From: Rhodospirillales bacterium
Lineage (GTDB): Bacteria; Pseudomonadota; Alphaproteobacteria; CACIAM-22H2
NCBI GenBank assembly: GCA_016195145.1
Contig: JACQAF010000233.1
Location: 1 to 10,647, forward strand
DNA length: 10,647 nucleotides
Direction of reading: 5' to 3'
Numbering within the stretch: position 1 is the first letter of the stretch; every line of letters begins with the position of its first letter. Positions 6,599 to 10,647 of this stretch are shown piece by piece. The notes below the pieces were generated by a model. The model did not search any database and was not told where the DNA came from. It saw only the letters and a program-made list of their open reading frames with translations. Position numbers and translations under genes: made by a program.

Positions 6599-8762
6599 GA
6601 CGTTCCTCGTTGAGGACGGCAACCACGCGCCTGACGCGCGTATCCGCCAGCATCGCCGCCATGTCATGCGGCAGTTTGTGCCGCCAGTTCGGATGCTCGG
6701 TCAGCGTACCCGGCACGTTGATTTGTACGGAGACGCCGAGCGCATCCTCGATGTGCAGCATCAGCAGCCGTCCGGGCGTGCGCGCCACATAACGATAGAT
6801 CGCCGTCGCCGGCGCGTCGGCGGCTGTCGCATCGGCAGTCAGGCCCTCGACCCCCAGCGCCCAGACGATATGGTGCCGTTCGCGGGTCCGCTCCTCGCGG
6901 TCGAGCCGCGCGCGCTCGGGCGACGGATAAAGCCCAAGCCGTTCCCTGAGTTCGATGTCTTCCCCGCTCCAGTATCCTTGCAAGGGCGGCAGGTCGTGCG
7001 TGCCGACGGCGACCAGCGCGTCGCGCGGATAGGCACGCGGCGCGCGAAACACGCCGTTCGGTTCGCGCTCGAAATAAAACAGGCGATAGGACAGGACGCC
7101 GGCGCGCTGTAGCGCCGCCTGGAATCCCTCGGGTAGGGTGCCGAGATCCTCGCCGATCACCAGGCAGCGCTGGCGGTGGCTTTCGAGCTTCAGAATCCCG
7201 ATAAGCTCGTCGAACGGATAGCGCAGATATATGCCATCGGACGGCGGCCGGCCGGTCGGCACGATGAACAGCCGCATGAAACCGAGGATATGATCGATCC
7301 GCAACGCGCCGGCATGGCGCATGTTGGCGCGCAGCAGGTCGATGAACGGACCGAAGGCCTGCGCGCGCAGGGCGGTCGGATTGAGCGGCGGACAACCCCA
7401 GTTCTGCCCGCGCAAATTATAGCTGTCGGGCGGCGCGCCGATGTTCCAGTCGCCGAGAATCGACGCCTTGAACGACCAAGCTTCGCACGAGCCGCCATCG
7501 GCCCCAACGGCAAGATCATGATAAAGCCCGACCGCCATGCGTGCGCTCCGCGCCGCCTCGGCGCAGCGCGCAAGCTGGATATCGGCTTGCCATTGAAGAT
7601 ATTCGAAGAAGCCGACCCGCGCCTCGTGCCGCACGGCGAATTCGGCGACCGCCGGGCCGTCGGGGTCCTGAAGCTCCTCGGACCAGCGCCGCCAGTAACG
7701 GCGCGAGATGTCGTTTGCCGACAGCGTCTCCCGCAGGCATTCGAACATCGCGAACCGGTGCAGCGCCGTCCCGCCCGCCTTGCGGAAGGCCGCAAACGCC
7801 GCCGCCCGCGGATCGCCGTCGACGGCGAGGTGCCGGCGACGAAACGATGTATAAAGCAGTTCCAAGACCGGCAACTTCGCCTGCACCACTCCTTGGTGAT
7901 CGATCAGGTCGGTGGCGCGCAAGTTGGCCAGACGTTTCTGGAATCGGGCGTCGCGAACCGACGCCCGCGCTTCCGCGCATTCGGCGAAATCGTCGATCGC
8001 CTCGACATCGAGATAAAGCGGGTTGAGAAAGAGCCGGTTGTTCGGCGAATACGGGCTCGCCCGCGCCGGTTCGTCGAGAAACAGCGCATGAAGCGGATTG
8101 ACGCCGACCGCTCCTGCTCCGGCCCGGCCCGCAAAGGACACCGTTTCGAGAAGATCGGTGAAATCGCCGATCCCCCAATTGCGCGCCGAACGCAGGGCGT
8201 AAACCTGCACCGAGATTCCCCATGTTCGCCCATCCCCGGCGATCGACGGCGGCAGATAGGCGATCCTGGGCACGACGATTACGGTGCATTCCGCCGCCGG
8301 CTCCGCTGCGCCCACCGCCGTCAATCCCAGCCGGTGATAGCCAAGCGCCAGGCCCGATGGCAAAGGCAGTCGCCGGCTTTCGTAAATCGCGCCGCTCGCC
8401 TCCGCCGTGCGCCCGGCCGGCAACGCGCCGAAGATCGCATCGCCCTGATACCGGGTTCCGTTTTCCTCGATCAGCGCCCAGGTAATCTCGACGCCATCAG
8501 CCGGCATGACGACGGGAATACCCGGCGCCGGATCGTCGGCCTGCACGACCCATGCCGCCGGCAATGGATGCGGGCGTTCGCCAACCTCGCCGCCGCCCGC
8601 CCCCGCCGCCCCCGCCGCCCCCGCCGCCCCCGCCGCCAAGGCGCGGATCAACGCCGCCACCGTTTCATCGGGCGCCTCGCGCACGACGCCGGAGGTGTCG
8701 GTATAGCGTGTCTCGATGCCGAGCCGGTCCATCATCGCCGCAACCTCGCCGCGCTCGGTCAC
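6573..8762 (-). CDS. malQ: 4-alpha-glucanotransferase (amylomaltase)
   Basis: A 729-residue GH77 disproportionating enzyme that moves maltooligosyl units between chains and releases glucose, so short maltodextrins become long enough for TreY. Signatures: WGISVQVYALRSARNWGIGD (181-200), GVNPLHALF, SPYSPNNRLFLNPLYLDVEA (236-255), NLRGQNWGCPPLNP (449-462), nucleophile Asp490 in LRIDHILGFMRLF, acid/base Glu538 in VIGEDLGTLPE and the Asp of GTHDLPPLQGYW (THD at 588-590). The about 175 residues before the catalytic barrel match the longer enterobacterial-type MalQ. The open frame continues 105 codons upstream inside treZ; the GTG at 8762 was chosen because it forms a GTGA overlap with the treZ stop and has AAGGAG 5 bases upstream. 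ATGs at 8738 and 8735 are weaker alternatives. Oddity: a four-fold Ala-Ala-Gly repeat at about residues 43-54 from a DNA tandem repeat. It lies between treZ and treY, an order also known in Pseudomonas. Confidence 0.96.
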   Translation of the reverse strand: MTERGEVAAMMDRLGIETRYTDTSGVVREAPDETVAALIRALAAGAAGAAGAAGAGGGEVGERPHPLPAAWVVQADDPAPGIPVVMPADGVEITWALIEENGTRYQGDAIFGALPAGRTAEASGAIYESRRLPLPSGLALGYHRLGLTAVGAAEPAAECTVIVVPRIAYLPPSIAGDGRTWGISVQVYALRSARNWGIGDFTDLLETVSFAGRAGAGAVGVNPLHALFLDEPARASPYSPNNRLFLNPLYLDVEAIDDFAECAEARASVRDARFQKRLANLRATDLIDHQGVVQAKLPVLELLYTSFRRRHLAVDGDPRAAAFAAFRKAGGTALHRFAMFECLRETLSANDISRRYWRRWSEELQDPDGPAVAEFAVRHEARVGFFEYLQWQADIQLARCAEAARSARMAVGLYHDLAVGADGGSCEAWSFKASILGDWNIGAPPDSYNLRGQNWGCPPLNPTALRAQAFGPFIDLLRANMRHAGALRIDHILGFMRLFIVPTGRPPSDGIYLRYPFDELIGILKLESHRQRCLVIGEDLGTLPEGFQAALQRAGVLSYRLFYFEREPNGVFRAPRAYPRDALVAVGTHDLPPLQGYWSGEDIELRERLGLYPSPERARLDREERTRERHHIVWALGVEGLTADATAADAPATAIYRYVARTPGRLLMLHIEDALGVSVQINVPGTLTEHPNWRHKLPHDMAAMLADTRVRRVVAVLNEERHGVAAHLS
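6603..6608 (-). promoter_or_regulatory. Ribosome binding site of treY, inside malQ
   Basis: GAGGAA on the minus strand, 4 bases before the treY ATG at 6598, lies within the last codons of malQ (the LNEERHG stretch). It decides the treY start in favour of 6598 over the open-frame start at 6667. Confidence 0.65.
8600..8635. repeat. Four perfect tandem copies of a 9 bp unit within malQ
   Basis: The unit CCCCCGCCG occurs four times in direct succession at 8600-8608, 8609-8617, 8618-8626 and 8627-8635. On the coding strand each unit gives Ala-Ala-Gly, so changes in copy number keep the reading frame. It falls in a Gly/Ala-rich linker near the N-terminus of MalQ, before the conserved part of the enzyme, where length variation should be harmless. 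Confidence 0.9.
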
Positions 8763-10609
8763 GCCCGCTCCTTGCCGCCGTCGAGATACCAGGCGACAAA
8801 CCATGCCGGCAGCGTCCGCAACATCGTCCGGCGCGCCTCGTCCGGCGCGGTGGAAAAGATCAGCCGCCCCGGCGGCCCGACCGGGTTGATCGTCAACGGC
8901 TTCTCGATCAGCCCGGCGATCAGGTTTAGTTTCGCGCCATCGGCCAGCCGCCATTCGGCGAACAGCGCGCCCTCGCCGTTCGTCCGGTAATGCGATTCGT
9001 TTCCGGTGAGGTCGCGCAGACGCGGCACGATCTCGCGCCGCCGCAAATCGATCAGGCCGCGATAGAAAGCCAGCCAATCGCCATGCGGTGAAATGTCATG
9101 ACCGCCCCAGTCGAGCGCCGCCGAGGCAAAGGTTGACAAGGCCACCGGATCGGGGATGCGGGCGCGAGCGGCCGGATCGGCGAATTCGGGAAAACGGGCG
9201 AATTCGCGGCGGCGGCCTTCGCGCACGCTGTCGGCCAGCCCCGGTTCGAAATCGCAGAAAAACGGAAATGGCTCCTTTGCCCCCCACTCCTCGCCCATGA
9301 ACAGCATCGGCGGCGACGGAGCCAGCAGAATGATCGCCGCCGCCGCGCACACCGCCGCCGCCGGCACATGGCCCGTGATCCGGTCGCCGAAGGCGCGGTT
9401 GCCGACCTGATCGTGGTTCTGCAGGAAGGAGACGAAAGCGGTCGGCGGCAGATGGCCGCTCGGTCGGCCGCGTTCGCGCCCGCCGCGATGTGCCGAGGAT
9501 TCGCCTTGATAGGCGAAACCCTGGGTCAGCGCCCGGCCGAGATGGCCGACCGGATCGTCGGCATAATCGGCGTAATAGCCTTTGGTCTCGCCGGCGATCG
9601 CCGCGTGGAGCGCGTGGTGAACATCGTCGTTCCATTGCGCCGTATAGGTGCGCGGCCGGCCTTCACCGTCGCGTTCCAGGTAATGGGGATTGTTGTCGTC
9701 ATTTTCGAGCACGAGATGCACCTGGCGCCCAGCGCAGGCCGCGGCGATCCGCGCGGCAAGCTCGTCGAGAAAATGCGGCTGCCCGTCATCGGCGATGGTG
9801 TGGACGGCATCGAAGCGCAAGCCGTCGAAATGATATTCGTTCAGCCAGTACAGCGCGTTGTGGATATAGAAATCGCGCACCGTGCGGCTGCCCGGCGCGT
9901 CGAAATTGATCGCCGCACCCCACGGCGTATGGTGTCGCTCGTTGAAGAATTGCGGCGCATAGCGATGAAGATAATTCCCCTCGGGCCCGAAATGATTGTA
10001 GACGACGTCAAGCAGAACCATCAGCCCGCGCGCATGCGCGGCGGCGATCAGCGCCTTCAGGTCCTCGGGACGGCCATAACGCTCCTCGGGCGCAAAAATT
10101 TCCACGCCATCGTAGCCCCAATTGTGGCCGCCCGGCGATTCGGCGAGCGGCATCAGCTCGATCGCCGTCACCCCGAGCGCCGCGAGATGGTCGAGCTTCG
10201 CCATTGCGCCCGCATAGCTGCCCTCGGGCGTGAACGAACCGACATGCAGCTCGTAGATCACCGCTTCTTCCCACGGCCGCCCTCGCCAGTCGTCGTCGGG
10301 CCAGTCGAAGGCGTCGGGATCGACGATCTCGCTCGGGCCGTGCACGTCCTCGGGCTGGAAACGCGAGGCCGGATCGGGAACCGCGTCCTTACCGTCGATC
10401 AGATAGACATATTTATCGCCCGGCCGGCAGGCGTCGCTGTGGAGATCGAACCAGCCATCGCCGGCCGCCGCCATCGGCAGCGTTCGCCGCCTGCCATCGA
10501 CCGTCAGCGCCACATCGACAGTCTTCGCCGCCGGGGCCCACAGGCGAAACCGCACTCGGCCATCGGCCTCGATGGCGGCGCCAAAGGGCATGGCGTGACT
10601 TCGTTTCAC
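8759..10609 (-). CDS. treZ: Malto-oligosyltrehalose trehalohydrolase
   Basis: A 616-residue GH13 enzyme that hydrolyses the alpha-1,4 bond next to the terminal trehalose unit made by TreY, releasing free trehalose. Domains: an N-terminal beta-sandwich (about 8-95, with VRFRLWAPAAKTVDVAL), then the barrel with YELHVGSFTPEGSYAGA (119-135), LMPLAESPGGHNWGYDGV (152-169), DVVYNHFGPEGNYL (201-214), nucleophile Asp267 in FDGLRFDAVHTI, acid/base Glu302 in HLVLENDDN, and the conserved Asp400 in LQNHDQVGNRAFGDR. The FGPEGNYL and LENDDN forms separate TreZ from glycogen branching enzyme GlgB. The start is a GTG at 10609 with AAGGAA 5 bases upstream, overlapping the stop of the preceding gene; the ATG at 10591 lacks a ribosome site. 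Length is typical. It is first of the treZ-malQ-treY set seen here, and all catalytic residues are present. Confidence 0.96.
   Translation of the reverse strand: MKRSHAMPFGAAIEADGRVRFRLWAPAAKTVDVALTVDGRRRTLPMAAAGDGWFDLHSDACRPGDKYVYLIDGKDAVPDPASRFQPEDVHGPSEIVDPDAFDWPDDDWRGRPWEEAVIYELHVGSFTPEGSYAGAMAKLDHLAALGVTAIELMPLAESPGGHNWGYDGVEIFAPEERYGRPEDLKALIAAAHARGLMVLLDVVYNHFGPEGNYLHRYAPQFFNERHHTPWGAAINFDAPGSRTVRDFYIHNALYWLNEYHFDGLRFDAVHTIADDGQPHFLDELAARIAAACAGRQVHLVLENDDNNPHYLERDGEGRPRTYTAQWNDDVHHALHAAIAGETKGYYADYADDPVGHLGRALTQGFAYQGESSAHRGGRERGRPSGHLPPTAFVSFLQNHDQVGNRAFGDRITGHVPAAAVCAAAAIILLAPSPPMLFMGEEWGAKEPFPFFCDFEPGLADSVREGRRREFARFPEFADPAARARIPDPVALSTFASAALDWGGHDISPHGDWLAFYRGLIDLRRREIVPRLRDLTGNESHYRTNGEGALFAEWRLADGAKLNLIAGLIEKPLTINPVGPPGRLIFSTAPDEARRTMLRTLPAWFVAWYLDGGKERA
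8768..8773 (-). promoter_or_regulatory. Ribosome binding site of malQ, inside treZ
   Basis: AAGGAG on the minus strand lies 5 bases before the GTG at 8762, within the last codons of treZ (GGKERA). Together with the GTGA start/stop overlap it is the main reason for choosing the GTG start of malQ. Confidence 0.7.
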
Positions 10610-10647
10610 GATTTTTCCTTCGCCGGGCGCGGGCCGCGATAGGCGAC
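10606..10647 (-). CDS. C-terminal tail of an unidentified upstream gene
   Basis: Reading from the window edge, 13 codons (VAYRGPRPAKEKS) end in a TGA at 10606-10608 that overlaps the treZ GTG as GTGA, the same arrangement as the treZ/malQ junction. This strongly suggests an upstream operon member, but the tail is too short to identify. By gene-order precedent a glycogen enzyme such as GlgX (debranching) or GlgA would be plausible; that is inference only. Confidence 0.5.
   Translation of the reverse strand, partial: VAYRGPRPAKEKS
10615..10620 (-). promoter_or_regulatory. Ribosome binding site of treZ
   Basis: AAGGAA on the minus strand with 5 bases of spacing (AAATC) before the GTG at 10609. 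It supports the GTG start over the in-frame ATG at 10591. Confidence 0.6.

Noticed and set aside
5393..6613. Open frame of 406 codons on the plus strand opposite treY
   Set aside because: Antisense shadow of treY, same reasons.
7176..8990. Open frame of 604 codons on the plus strand opposite malQ
   Set aside because: Antisense shadow caused by high GC at codon third positions; the translation is Arg/Pro-rich with no recognisable domain, while malQ has all its catalytic motifs.
8763..9077. 105-codon N-terminal extension of malQ
   Set aside because: It lies wholly inside treZ in another frame and is Arg-rich; the GTG at 8762 with AAGGAG and the GTGA overlap is the better start.
9368..10642. 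Open frame of 424 codons on the plus strand opposite treZ
   Set aside because: Antisense shadow of treZ, without a recognisable domain or a ribosome site.

Overview
This 10.6 kb window is GC-rich, gene-dense bacterial chromosome. It carries two metabolic modules that point toward each other. The proteins look alphaproteobacterial, probably Hyphomicrobiales: CbbY resembles the Rhodobacter type, and the transketolase start, class II FBPase and phosphoribulokinase fit a facultative autotroph or a serine-cycle methylotroph. That placement is from memory of protein families, not from a search.

Left half (1-3442), Calvin-cycle / pentose-bisphosphate module. On the minus strand, reading leftward, come a broken NarL-type response regulator (2245-2590), a class II fructose-1,6-/sedoheptulose-1,7-bisphosphatase (glpX type, 1137-2120), a cyanobacteria/plant-like (class II) phosphoribulokinase (183-1121) and the first 56 codons of transketolase (1-170, cut by the window edge). 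The last three are 15 and 12 bases apart and read as one operon. Divergent from the regulator remnant lies cbbY (2684-3442), a HAD phosphatase that removes xylulose-1,5-bisphosphate, an inhibitory by-product of RuBisCO. No RuBisCO, CbbR or CbbX gene is present in the window.

Middle (3443-3658). A 216-base gap separates cbbY from the convergent treY. It contains a long GC-rich hairpin that may terminate cbbY, and no credible gene.

Right half (3659-10647), glycogen/maltodextrin-to-trehalose operon. On the minus strand the order is treZ, malQ, treY, preceded by the last codons of an unidentified gene that overlaps treZ. All junctions overlap: 4 bases (GTGA) before treZ, 4 bases (GTGA) between treZ and malQ, and 26 bases between malQ and treY. 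TreY isomerises the reducing end of maltooligosaccharides to a trehalose unit, TreZ releases trehalose, and MalQ re-lengthens the short maltodextrins left over, so the three form a closed working set.

No RNA gene, mobile element, CRISPR array or clearly novel system was found. The most interesting points are the regulator remnant, where a short DNA block reads sensibly in two frames across an apparent deletion junction; the nested palindromes between that remnant and the glpX-prk-tkt operon; and the phosphoribulokinase, which is of the redox-regulated class but lacks the cysteines that make regulation possible.
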